A stretch of DNA of 64,000 nucleotides. Origin: Pomacea canaliculata (taxonomy: Eukaryota; Mollusca; Gastropoda; Architaenioglossa; Ampullariidae). The translations under genes and the position numbers were made by a program. The notes under the pieces are model-generated. The model did not search any database. It was not told the DNA's origin and was given only the letters and a program-made list of their open reading frames with translations. Each line of letters begins with the position of its first letter. The first letter of the stretch is position 1. This document shows, piece by piece, positions 1 to 12,400 of this stretch. Location: the NCBI RefSeq assembly GCF_003073045.1, contig NC_037593.1, forward strand, positions 2,781,525 to 2,845,524. Direction: 5' to 3'.

Positions 1-5
1 TATAC

Positions 6-3000
6 CTTGCTGATAAGCATCATGAACCCAGCTTTTGCCAACATTCGGTGCACCATCATTTAACACACAGTCAGCCTGCCAGGTCTGTAATTCCTTCTTT
101 AAATCCTGTTATAGATTTTTACAAATCAGTTTAATACCAATTAGTATCTTACCTTGTTAGTTATGTCATTCAAGTCCTCTTTAAACAAATAAAAGTAAAT
201 GCAAAGGAACAATACTACCAAAAACAAAAAATTTCCTAACTTTTCCTGAGCATTTCTAGTTGGGTAGTCAAATCTCGCTACTATGCCACCTACCGGGACC
301 GAGCATAAGTGGCATAGTAGCGAGGTGGCATAGTAGCAAGATTTGACTGTAACATCAACTGAACACAACTACAAATATAAACTTTAAACAAAACACCATA
401 ATGTAAGATTGTTTTACACAAATAATAAATATTTTTGTACAATCTGAAATTTTTCCCCCCAGAATTCATCATTGGTTGATTACAGAATTGACAAATTTTT
501 GTCATAATTTAATTGTCTGAAACAACAAAAAAAAAAGGACAGAAAGTGTGATCCTTTTTGTCAGCTTTTGTCCAACTGTAATACATGTTCACACATGAAG
601 TTATGCATAAGATATTGTTCATCACAATCTTTTTTTCATCTGAGTAAAAAGAATTCTTGTGCTGAAATTCACCAAGTCTTAATGAGTAAATTTCCTGACT
701 TTTCATTGCCATTTTATTTATGGAATGAGTTTATTGAATGAGTTTAATATTATAACATTTCATTGAAACATTGTATAGTTTGCAAAAATAAAAATTTTTT
801 TAAATCTACCTGTCGACATTTATCTGTGGTAATATCTTCCTGAAGGGTGATTACACGATGAATGGGACGAATTGGAACCAGATCCACTCCTACAAGCAGA
901 AATCAAGAAAACAAAATACAGTAAGATATACTTTTTATAAGCTCAAACATGTATTTAAACATAAATTATTAGATAAATTACTAAATTTTGTTACTGATTC
1001 TATAACCATTTCAAATGTGTTTTTAAATTACTTTTTATTTCATTCCACCAATGTCTAATAAGTTTCATTTAACTCTTATTAAATATTCGCTTTGTTAGAC
1101 ACATAACGTTTACAAAATTGATTATGAAGATCCACAAACAGCCACTGGCTCATAAAAATCTAAATTTCTGAAATAAAATCTTTTTAAAGCATATCTAAGA
1201 ACTATTATTATCTTTCAGGCCTTACGTAAAATGCCTATAATCTTTTTTCCCTGCAAAACTGAAGGTAGTATAAGATAGGCATATATGTGATGAATACGCT
1301 GATTTAATTAATTTCACCAGGGATAGCGGTCATTTCTGAATTTTAAGGCCAAACTTATCCACATTAAAAGAAGCAAACAGATGAGTGGTTAGCATATGAA
1401 GTAGGCTCAATGTCCAGCCTTCTGCTGCTAGTTGATCTAGCTGTTAAATAGGTACATGACCTATCCCCTTATTCACCATGTTAGCCAAACAGAATCTTTG
1501 GTCTGCAAAATATAAGCCTGACTAAATTATTTATTTGGTGTACATGTTTAAAGCAGCTGTTGATAGCTATGGACTATAATCCCACATGTAGGTCAGTGTA
1601 TTAAAATCAAAGATATAAATAATACTAAAAATACAGCAACCAGAAAGTAAAAATATTATAAGAATCCTCATACCAACAATAAGGCTAGACACAGGTGTGT
1701 GCTCTGCTGCCACTTGAAGCCATCCACCTGGGGCAGCACACAAGTCGATCACGACACGGGATTTTTGCAGGAATTCATATTTGCGGTTGAGTTGGATAAG
1801 TTTGAATGCTGCTCTTGATCGATAACCTGAAAGCAAAAATTTATTGAAAAATTGCATTTCAACTTACAGTCAAAAATTTAAAGCTACATTTTTATAGCAC
1901 CCTTAAGGACTCTGAAAAAAATATGATTTATGCTGTATTAAATACACATCTAACATAATAATAATGACCATTTTTGTGCATGTATCACCTATGACAAAAG
2001 AGCTCATGGCACTTACTTTAAAAAAACTCTCAGACTTAATCATCATTATCCATCCATTCAGTCCATACACTTAAACATGTACAGCTGAGCAAAGTACAAA
2101 AGAGTCATTACACCTTAAACTTACAAACATGCACAGCTACTCAAAAGAAGTCATTGCTGGGGACAGTAAATATATGAGATCTGATGACTCTTTGAAGTGG
2201 GTGTGGTATTTGAATTTTGGATATTGAAAGGTAAGTTGTTCCATACTACAAGGCCAAAATTTTTTTCTGTTGGGGAATCATGGCGGTTCAAAGGTCAGAC
2301 AAGGGGGGGGGCCTTTGGTGTTTTACGCCCTGCCAGCAACTAAGGCTATATTACGGCAAGCAGCCAGCCCTGTAAACAGATGCCACGTGCAGAGAAAGAA
2401 CAGCGTGCCCGATACGAGAAATGAACTCAGGGCAGCCAACCTTCACTGTATTGGTGTCAGGCGCTAACCGTTGCGCCACCGGACCGCTCAAAGGTCAGAC
2501 AAAGCTAAAGACCATGAAGGAACACAGACTGAATATGGAACCAAAGTAAATTGCATTTGTTGAGGGACTGGAAGCCAATGTAACTTATGAAAATGAAATT
2601 TTTATTTTTTACACACTTAGGCCCATTTTAAACCATATAATACATATTTTGGTATGAAGAATGTTTCAGAATAAAGTAGTTTTTTTCTTTGTATTTAATG
2701 ATGTAAACTTATATTACATAATGATCTTATTTTCTGTTAACATTAGCAGCAGTAGTTTAAAGGTATTACATCTGCAGTAAAACTTTTTGGGAGAATAATT
2801 TTTTTTTATCAACATCACTGCATACTTTAAACATAATCAAAACATAAATATAAAACTTTACTTTGAAGATACAATAAGGTGAGCCTGACTATAGGTCCTG
2901 GTGCATATTTTATTAACAAAACTATTGTACCACTACCAAACACTCTTAACTATATTTTCTACATGTCTAAGTAAAACTTTTTAAATTTTTCTCCTTTTTA

Positions 3001-3166
3001 GCATACTGTCACTAGTCCTAGTCTGTTATGTTTAGTCAAGTATATAGTCTAACGCATGATCATAAACCGAGTAAAAATAAAAACATAAAATATTCGAACC
3101 TGTTTCTTTTGCAAGATGATAAAATTTATCCTTTCTTGCCTTTCCAACTTTCAACTTCTTGCCCAT
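6..3166 (-). CDS. FTSJ3: pre-rRNA 2'-O-ribose methyltransferase FTSJ3/Spb1, N-terminal part
   Basis: FTSJ3/Spb1 is a nucleolar SAM-dependent methyltransferase that acts on pre-rRNA during large-subunit assembly. Coding exons on the minus strand are 3166-3100, 1826-1674, 889-810 and 105-6; all join in phase with AG/GT borders. The protein starts [20 protein letters not shown], as the family does, followed by the SAM-binding [14 protein letters not shown], then LVPI, LQEDIT and LNDGAPNVG. These are the FtsJ-fold blocks in order. The donor after 6 leads off the left edge, so only about the first 133 residues are seen; the C-terminal Spb1 domain is outside. Introns hold a short foldback and a SINE. 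The start lies about 440 bp from the first EIF3C exon on the other strand. Confidence 0.95.
266..348. repeat. 83-bp foldback repeat, possibly a tiny Tc1/pogo-type MITE
   Basis: Arms 266-289 and 325-348 are inverted repeats matching at 23 of 24 positions. A further half-arm (309-324) repeats the right-arm unit in tandem. TA lies at 265-266 and 350-351, and the ends read GTCAAATCT, like the termini of small Tc1/mariner-pogo elements. It sits in an FTSJ3 intron. The family call is an inference. Confidence 0.6.
2303..2487 (-). mobile_element. tRNA-derived SINE with 15-bp target-site duplication
   Basis: The 185-bp insert is flanked by the exact 15-bp repeat tcaaaggtcagacaa at 2288-2302 and 2488-2502. 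Read on the minus strand it begins GCGGTCCGGTGGCGCAACGG, which contains an A-box-like TGGCGCAACGGTTAGC. A weak B box (GAGTTCATTTC) follows about 50 bp later. It ends in a C-run. This is the plan of a tRNA-head SINE. It lies in an FTSJ3 intron, in the same orientation as the gene. Confidence 0.8.
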
Positions 3167-3608
3167 GATAATTTCTTTGATGGAGTAGCCTGCCTCTCAA
3201 TCTTTTACCGTAATACTCCAGACGCACCACATGGCATTGGGTTATGTGCCCTTCCTACTACGATACGCTCGTAGGCAAAGTGCTCAGGATCTGCTTAATT
3301 ACTTCTTTTAGTCTTTATTAAAGTCATAAAATAAAAAAAGAAACACAAAAAAGTTGCTATTTCAAATATTAAGAAGCTGTGTTTGAAAAAAAATTAAAGT
3401 GGATTTTTCGTTCAACATATTTATGTTTTTGCGATTTTAATATTATTTTTAAAAGTTAATTGCTAATATTTAATAATGAAACTTTATTGAAACTTTTATT
3501 AACGAAAGATTTCATTAATTATTTATATGTAACTTTCTCCCTTACGTAGATCTTGATGACGTAGAACGCAGTACATGTGAGCACCATTTCTTCACCGGCC
3601 GATATTAA
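3167..3608. promoter_or_regulatory. divergent promoter region FTSJ3 / EIF3C
   Basis: This is the gap between the FTSJ3 start (minus) and the likely 5' noncoding exon of EIF3C. That exon probably ends at 3608, just before a good donor (GTAAGA at 3609). No TATA box is evident. The head-to-head arrangement implies a shared promoter. The TSS positions are not visible. Confidence 0.45.
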
Positions 3609-3719
3609 GTAAGAAATATTTCAGTGTATGTTTCGATGTTTGTGATAAACTACGCAAACAGTGTACTTTTAAATACTTATTTAGAAGTCTGCTTTTATGT
3701 TGTGGTGGCTACAAATAGT

Positions 3720-3953
3720 ATTAGCCATAACAAAGTAAAGTGATAGACAGCAAATTGTCCGTATGGTCAAATGGGCCACCATTGAGCTGCTGGGTAGTTA
3801 TATGGTATAGTGACAGATATAAAACAATATAAGCTTATACTTACTGGTTTGGCAGGTGTGAATTTGTAATTTTGGTTGTGCTGTGATGTTCTAAGTCTAA
3901 CCCTTGCTTTCTTATAGAGCTGATTGATAACTTTCTTCTGGGATAAATAAAGT
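3720..3953 (+). repeat. LINE-type 3' tail
   Basis: The segment ends TTCTGGGATAAATAAAGT (3936-3953). The same 18 bases recur at 27710-27727 at the end of a recognisable LINE fragment. Only the 3' tail can be supported; the upstream limit is a guess. Confidence 0.4.
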
Positions 3954-4734
3954 CTTTTTTTTAAGGATCTCGTTAAATATAAAGCGAAGAAGAATAGGAT
4001 GATGATTGCTGTATAAGATGTACAAATTAAATTTTTTTTGAATTCATTGAGTAAAACGTTTCTTTCATCCTTTTTATTTTATTATCTATTTCAGAGCCGC
4101 AGTCAGGTCTTATCATTTCAGACATTTAATTACAAGGTAATTTCATTCATTTGCAAGATCATAACAGATTATGCACATGTTACACAAGTGTTCGGCTCTT
4201 AAAGACCAGGCTAAATGAAAAAGCAAAATACACTCAGAAAACGCCATTGAAAGGACTGATTAATGCCTTAAACTTAGAATTGCCAAGGTTTTGAGAAATT
4301 GAATAAAAATGTCATTCCTTAACTGTTCAGAAACTGCCATGGTCGAACTGCAGGGACTGACATTGGTTTGGTGTGCTGAGAATTACCTGCACATTATGCT
4401 ATAGCATGGCCATGAAAACACATCTGTGAAACAGGGTCCATGCACTAAATCACATTGACCCAGAGTCAGGCCACTCCTGTCAGGATCAGATTATCCTAAC
4501 GCCAAAAGTCAAATCAACTCATGCCCAATCATTTTACCTTTTAGTTGTGGGTTAATTTGACTTTCAGTATTGGAATGATTTGATTTTACAAGGGTCATTT
4601 TTTGGCAGAGGTTGAACTGCCTCTTGGTAAAGGTCAGTAAGGTTTTAGGTTAAAGTGACCACTGACCATTAAATGAGGCTCCAACAATGTAAGTTGGCGA
4701 AAGTACAAGCATAGAGATCATTATGCTGTTAGTT

Positions 4735-4890
4735 TATTCCTTATTACTCATTGAGGAGCGTAGGGCCTCAACAACATATTGCTAGCAGACTCAGTTTTGG
4801 GCCCATGTGGTTCCGAGGTCCTTTGCCTCGCTCTCTCCTGTTCTTTTCCAAGTCTGCTTTGGTCTCACAACAATCCTCTTCCTCTGATGG
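4735..4890 (-). mobile_element. LINE 3'-end fragment (family A)
   Basis: On the plus strand it reads gaggagcgtagggcc, then gggcccatgtgg, then aagtctgctttggtctc. The same order of words occurs at 52500-52630, where the minus strand encodes a LINE ORF C-terminus. It is a diverged copy of that 3' end in intron 1 of EIF3C. Confidence 0.55.
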
Positions 4891-5759
4891 TTATAGTCAA
4901 CATTATGCTGTTGCAATGTGCAAACTACCTCAGCTTCACAATTAAGTTTCAATCTGTGCCTATATTTTGTGTATCATGGAGAAATAGTAGTATACTGGCA
5001 AATGCTCAGTCACTTAGAATCAGCACTTTTCATGTTATTAAAAAAATAAATCCACTGTAGAAGAAAACATAGACTTAAGAATAAAACCCCAAAATTTGGT
5101 ACCCACATGGCTACCTCATGTTTAGATGGTATACTTGCCCACTGACCCCTTTCATCTTTCTCATCGCAGTCATTTTGCTGCATTGCCACACATTAATTAC
5201 CAATGTTAATAAGCTTGACTTTAAAGAAGTGATAGATTCAACATTGAGAGTAAAATCATAGAAGAGCTGCAAATTCAAGGACCAAAGAATATTTTGAATG
5301 GTGTATGTCAAGGCGACTTTGATGATTGCTACACTTTAAGGCCATAGTGTTAATGTTAACGGAATTATTTTCCCTCCTTACTTCTGCTACCTCATTGTTT
5401 GTCAAGCAGAGATTTGATTCTGACCATATGCCTTTAGACTTGCAGTTAAGTATTCAGAGTGCAGAACCATTATTGAAGTAATGTGAAGTAAAGAGAAAGA
5501 AGTGTGTACTGTGAACACATTTTTTCTTGGATAATAATCACTTCAGGTTGATGACAGACAGAGATATTGTAAAGTAAGAAGAGAATACAAGAACTTATTG
5601 AAAAGAAAAAAGTGTTTTAATGAAACTATAAATATAAGTTAACCACTTCCATAAAAAAAAACAGCAAATGTTTTGGAGCACACTACATAAAATTTCTACA
5701 AAACATAATTCTAATAACAACATTTCTGTTGACATTTAGTGTCAACACTTAAAGAATTT

Positions 5760-6330
5760 ACTTGATGAAGACACTAGTTGTTCCAGTAATGATTCACGTA
5801 AGGATAACATCATTTTTGACCAATTTCAAAAGAAGTAGTATTGCATTCTTTGTGAAGAATAAGAAAGCTGCCTGTCCAGATATGATAATAGGTGAATTGT
5901 TAACATTCATGCTTCAATGTAGTAGATTTCCGACAAAAATTTTTTAATGAACTATCTAATAAGGGTGTTTTTCCACATAAATAATTACTTTGTTCAAGAA
6001 AGGTGATAGGAATAATCCTAAGAACTACTGAGGTGTTTTTGTTTGTGATGTTAAAGGTAAGGTGTGTGGTTTTATGATTAACAGTAGACTACAGGAGTGG
6101 ATGGATGAAAAGCATGTTGGAGAATATCAAGCTGGTTTTAGAAAAGGGTCCTCAGCTGTTGATCATATCTTTATCTTGTTGGGTTTGATTCAGAAACAGT
6201 TTGCTTTAAATCATAAACTATGTCACATTTATAGACTTTGAAAAAATAATTGACTCATTTATGGAATAGATTTATTTTTGCCAATATAAATCAATGTCTA
6301 TGTAAAAACAAGAAGTGTGAACCATTCAGC
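5760..6330 (+). mobile_element. decayed LINE reverse-transcriptase fragment
   Basis: Broken plus-strand reading gives KKAACPDMIIGELL, KGDRNNPKNY, NSRLQEWMDEKHVGEYQAGF, RKGSSAVDHIFILL and LIQKQFA. These correspond to RT blocks 1-3 of non-LTR retrotransposons (the usual xGPDxIxxExL, YRxIxL and EFQAGFRKGRST motifs). It has several frameshifts and stops and no intact ORF. It lies in the 5' intron of EIF3C. The LINE clade is not resolved. Confidence 0.75.
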
Positions 6331-6493
6331 ATTGTCATTTGCTTCTCTCAGCTCATGTTGACCACATACATTACTTCAGACTTTGGTAGATAATTGTAAA
6401 ATAAAGGAAAGACTCCTACTCTGCTCATAAAGCAAGCGAAGCTATTAGTAGAAATATGTTTGTCATGTGTTTGCAGGGTGAAATCAAGGTAAG

Positions 6494-9400
6494 ATGTCGA
6501 GGTTCTTCAGGGCAGGCTCTGACTCTGAAACAGAGACAGAGAGTGAGGAGGAAGTGCAGCAGCAACGTCCAGCCATCCCAGCAAGGTATAAAGCCATCTA
6601 TTCTTCAAATAAAGTTCCAAGCCTTCTCTTTTAAAGGAAATTTTACAGAAAATAGCTTTTATGGCCATTGCATGTTCTCAGAATATTTTACTTGAACTAA
6701 AAGCTCAGAAGAATTTTCCATTAGTATAGACAAGATGCTTTTCATTTTATTTTGAACATATTCATCTTTTTTAAAAAAAATTGCTCTTGTTATTTTTATG
6801 TGAGAATGTTCAAAATATTTTGTTGTTTACAGGGCATATCAGCTAAGTGATGATGAAGAAGATGCTCGTCGCATTGTTCGCAGTGAGAAAGATAAACGGT
6901 AATTTTTTTTCCAGAGAATTGTGTTGTAGGCATATTGTGGACAGATAAAACCTTTCACTAAATGAACTGGAAAGATGGGGTAGTACTGTTTACATAACAC
7001 GTCATATTTCTGTAAATCTTTGGAAACCTGTTTCATATATTCGTTGCCTTAAAAATTATGTAGAGTGCGTGATACTCAATAGTCTTTGATTTAAAAGAAT
7101 AGCAAAGTATATCTTACATATTTGAACATGTTGATTAATATCATTACAAGTTTGGACTTTTTTAATAATAGTGTTCTTTTTTCAATTCTATAATTTCATC
7201 TTGTCATTCCAAGAATCAAGAGAAAAAGAAAGACTGCACAATTGCTATGATTTTCAATATGTTAAAAAATAAAGCTGTTACTAATGCACTTGAGGTCTTT
7301 CAGATATGAAGAACTTCGTGACATCATTAAAACACTTAAAAATCATAAGAAAATCAAGGACATGGCAAGTGTTTTGACAGGTTAGTGATATTTTACCATT
7401 GTCCAAGTATACGTTCTAACCTCCAACATGGAGAAAATGAAGTTTTTGGAGCTTTACCAACAACTAGATAAGGTTGCAAAGCCAGTTCTGAAAAGGGAAC
7501 ATCTCATTGTACTCATGGATTGTAACTCCAAGGTTGGCCCCAATGCCTACCAGCAATGTGCAGGAATGGTGGGAAAATTTCACCTGGGTGAAACTGATGA
7601 CAGGGACATCAGACTTCAAGAATTTGTACAGAGCCAGAGACTGACTTTAGCCAACACCTTACACCTCTATAAGAAATCGAGGACCGCCATGTAGTTTCTT
7701 CCCCATGCTGCTTGAGCAGCCCAGCTGGCACATTATCAAAGATTTGCTCATAGCACTTTACATAAATCATACATAGACTAAATCATCAACAACCATGCAC
7801 CCACATTTGCATATAACAGACACACTCACTTCTACAGCAGACATTCATACACAAAGAAAATTACAGACGCAGGTTATACACGCTCATGGTCAGGATAAGG
7901 TCACAGTGAGGTTGTCGTTCTGAAAAGATGTGTCTTAAGTTTAGATGGTAGGAGAATAGTCTGAACGGAGGAAAGATGCCAGATATTGATAATGTGCCAG
8001 CTGGGCTGCTCAAGCAGGATGGGGAAGAAACTACAAAGGCCCTCACCATCCTGTGCCAAAGAGTCTAGGAACACAAGGAATGGCTCAAATGGACAACAGC
8101 TACAGCAGCAGTGGCTAGTCTAGATAGGATCTGTCATAGCCACAAGATAAGGTTCACTACCAAGTACAAGATAAGGTTCACTGCCAAGTACAAGCTTTAC
8201 ATTTCCCTGGTAGTGCCGATACTGCTCTACAGATGTGACACGTAGACCCTGCTCATTGAAATGGAAAGAAAAATCTAGGCATTCCAGAACAAATGCCTGA
8301 GGAGGCTGCTCCGTATCTTATTAAGAACATAAAACTGACTACTTTGTATGAAACAAGATTGCCACTCTCAAAAGACACTAGGAACTTCTACTTTCAACAC
8401 TCAAGCGACAAAAGCTGGTCTTCTTTGGCCACATGATCCAGCATGACACCCTGTTGAAGACTATCCTTCAAATCACCTTGGTGGGTAGTAGATGCTGTGG
8501 TGGCCAGAGAAGGAACTGGCTTACGAACGTCAAAGATGAACTGGTCATCCTGTACAGGACCTGCTATTGCCCACAATAGGCAAGAGTGGTAGGTCCTGTC
8601 AGCTGTTGTGTCTATCCATGGGATCCCCAGATGACAGGAGGACTGACTGGTTGACTGATATTTTACCTCAGATTGATGCTAAACACTCCCTACACCAATG
8701 TAATTATAATTAGTGTTTGTTTAAGCCCAAGTGAAGATCATGATTGTTTACTCCTGTTAAAATTTTAGCTGGAATTTAATTTGATCACGATTCAAAAAGA
8801 TGTCAACGCACAGGAGGAGTATGTTTTACTCAAAGGCAAGACGATTATAACATAAGGATGCATTTTTTTTTTACCCCTCAGACTTTGAAAGTCTGGGCCG
8901 TGCCTATGATAAAGCAAGAAAAGTGGTTGACAAGGAGGGCATCCCACGGTTCTACCTGCGCTGCCTTGTGGAGCTGGAGGACTTCGTGACCGAGGTTTGT
9001 CCTGTTGCTTTATCTTCTATGGAACACTGAGGTTGTTAGTAAAGGCTTCCTATTTAGGCATGGAATTCAAGGCTTGCTTTGTTAATCTTATATCTCTGGG
9101 CAGTCACACGAATTTCACAGTATCCTGTTAAGGAATAAAGTGTTCTTGACAATCTATCTAATCCTCTTCGTGCATCATGTTGCACATAAGGCTTCAACCA
9201 GAGTCCGCCACCGATGTCGATCCGCTGAATCCCGCTCTAGGTGACCCCATGTCCAGCCCTTTCCTTTCATCTCCCTTTCCACTGTTCTTCTCCAAGTTTC
9301 CTTTGGGCTGCCTCGTTTTCTTCGGCCGTCTGGAGTCCATTGTAGGGTGACTCTGGAGAGGTCTGCTGGCGGAGCACATTCCAATCCATTGCAGTGCCTT

Positions 9401-12400
9401 TGTTGAACCTGCGTGGTGATGGATTCGGTTTCAGTTCTTTGGTGGAGTTCTTTGTTGGTGATGGTATTTGGCCAAAAGATGTTAAGTATGCGCCTGAGGC
9501 ATCTGTTTTGGAAGACGTCAAGTCTCTTACTGATGGCTTTGGTCATCTTCCATGTTTCTGATCCGTAAAGGAGGGTGCTGATCACAGTTGACTGGAAGAT
9601 TCTGAGCTTGATATTCTTACTGATGTTTTTTGCCTTCCATGTGGTCATGAGTGAGGTGAAGGCCTGGCTTGTTTTTGCTAGTCGGGCTCAAATCTCCTCC
9701 TCCGCATCCCCGATGTTTGCCATTTTGGACCCAAGATAGGTGAAACTGTCAACTTCTTCAATCTCTTCTCCATTTAGTTGGATGCTGTCTTGGACTCTAG
9801 CGTTCACTCTCATACTTTTCGTTTTCTTTGCGCTGACCTTCAAGCCAAGGTTTCCAGCTCTTTCTGAGAAGGCATTTGTTTTTTCCTGCATGTTCTTGAC
9901 AATTCTTCAGTAGATTGACCTGAGCATTTCATGTGTCCACCAGATCAGCAATCAAAAATGTCTCTAAAGTATTTCTATTATTTGAAAAATGAGTGTGATG
10001 CATGGTGAATTATTATATATGTTTGCAGAGCTGGGAAGATCGTGAGTGGCGCAAGACCATCAGTAAGAATAATTCAAAGGGGCTTACCACTTTGAGACAA
10101 AAGCTCAAAAAGTACTGTCGAACTTTTGAAGAAGAAATGTCTCATTACCGTGAGGTAGGTCATGGTCTTGCTTTCTTCAGACATTGTTTTGTGCACACAT
10201 TTTTGCCTTTTTTTACCCCCTTTATGATTTACCTATTATCCATATACATTAATGGTGGATGTTTCTCATGAGCAGACCTTTTTAGATTATTATAAGACAA
10301 GAATGGGTTGGGGTTTTTTTTCATTTTGCTGTTTTACAATTTTTTATAACTTATTAATTTTTTACAGAATCCAGATGAAGGAGAAGATGAAGAAGAAAGA
10401 GAAGAAGAGGAAGAAGATGGAAGAGGTAAATTAAAGCATAAATAAGCAATAATTGGTCTTCTGAGTGTGTTATATGAATGTATGCAAAGTTTAAATTACT
10501 TTAGAATTCTCAGTTTTATTTTTTAAGGGTTTAAGGGATCCGGAAAATGGATTCTGACAAATTATGTGTGACAAAAATCCTTTTTTTGAGACTAATAATA
10601 AGTCCTTTTGAACACTTTAAATAGTGCCGGCAAGATTCAACCATCTTTGAGCAGGTGATCACTGCAATGATTGAATTTTTTTTTTTTTTTAATGAAAACT
10701 GTTGAGTTAAAACCATTTTGTGAACACCTCTATGCAATGTTGCAGGTGTAGTAAATGTCCTTTGCTTAAGTTGTCAGATTACTTTCTAATATCTTTACCA
10801 TAAAAGTTGTCAAAGATTTTAAATGATTGAAAATTAGGTGGTAAAATTGTTTTTCTTCAGCAGAATCTAAGGAGTCAGATGATGAAGGAGAAGTGGAGGA
10901 GATTAGACCAATGAAGGCTGCAAAGTTCGTGGTGAGTTAATTCCTTAGGATAGGGAATTAGATAGCCAGAGATGCAAATACAAGAAGTAATACAGTGAAA
11001 CCTCGGTTTAGTTGGCAATCTACCCAAATTAATCTGGAAAATCTGAAACAGACTAAAATTGAGGCAATTATTTCCATATGAATCAATGAAAATTCAATTA
11101 ATTCATTCTAGCCACTCCAAATGCATACCGAAAACACATTTTTATAGAGAATAAATATAGTGTTTAATACTACCTAAAAGCAAGAAATTAATGTAAAATG
11201 AATATAAAAGACTAGTGTAAAGAGCTGCTGGCTCTGGAAACTTTCTTTGGTCCCATGAGGGAGCTAAAAAAGGAAAGGGTTAACTTATTAGCAAGGGACA
11301 ATGAGTTTTGAGCTTATGATTTTATCTTTCATTCATTACGTACATTTTGAAACTGAAAACTGCAAAATAAACACAGTGCACCAAATATTGTATATCCAGT
11401 AATCACATGTAACTGTAGTATTAGCACTTGCAATCTTTTTTTTATAACTATTGCTAAATGTTTCAGGGATCAGATGTTGAGTCAGATGAAGATGAAGACA
11501 GTGATGATATCTGGAATCAAAGTTCCGAAGATGAATCTTCAAGTTCAGATGATGACTTGCCTGTAGCAGGTCGTCTTACAGCCGAGTATTTCCTCAAAAC
11601 CACAACAGAGCAAGAAGCAGCCAAAAAGGAGAAAAAGAAAAAGGAAAAGAAAAAGACAGATCGTCGAAAAGCTGATGAGGAGTGGCAGCCTGTGAAGGGA
11701 GGAGCCCCACTTATTGTGGTATGTGGATCTTTTTAGCACTGTACATGCCTGTGTTACCTGTTTAAAACCAGAGTAAGAATTTTTCATATTATTATCCACT
11801 TTGTTGTATTATTAAATATGCCAAATCATTTCTTTTGTCGGTTTGCAGGAAAAACCCAAAATGTTTGCGAAAGATCAAGAAATAAACCATGAGGCTGTGG
11901 TTAAAAAGCTGTACGAGATTGTTGCAGCCCGAGGCAAGAAGGGGACTGATCGATCCCAGATGATTGACATGCTTGTGGAATTAAAAAATGTTTCCGATGC
12001 CAACAACCTGGGCCCAGCCATGCATGTGAAGATCCTCTTTAACATCATGGCTGCTATTTTTGACTACAACCCGAATATTGCCACCTGCATGCGCAATGAG
12101 ATGTGGGAGATGTAAGTCTATGTGGTGCACTTTATCTCTACCTTTGTCTTGACTTAACTGAATTTATTTCATTGATAACAGCAGGTGTTGTGAATCAGAC
12201 ATATTCAATGAGCCTTTTGTGCAGGTGTTTAGAGACCATGACAACTCTGATGGACATGCTGACCAGACGAGAGGAAATTAATGTTGGAGAAAAAATTCTG
12301 GAAGAGAATGAGAACTTTGAGGTTTGTTTCACTTTTCATTTGCCTTAGCATTTGAAAAATTACTATGTGTAGATATATTTTCCTCACTTTTAGATTGATT

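Noticed and set aside
2303-2487. tRNA gene
   Set aside because: Only an A-box-like head and weak B box, no cloverleaf; flanked by a TSD, so it is a SINE.
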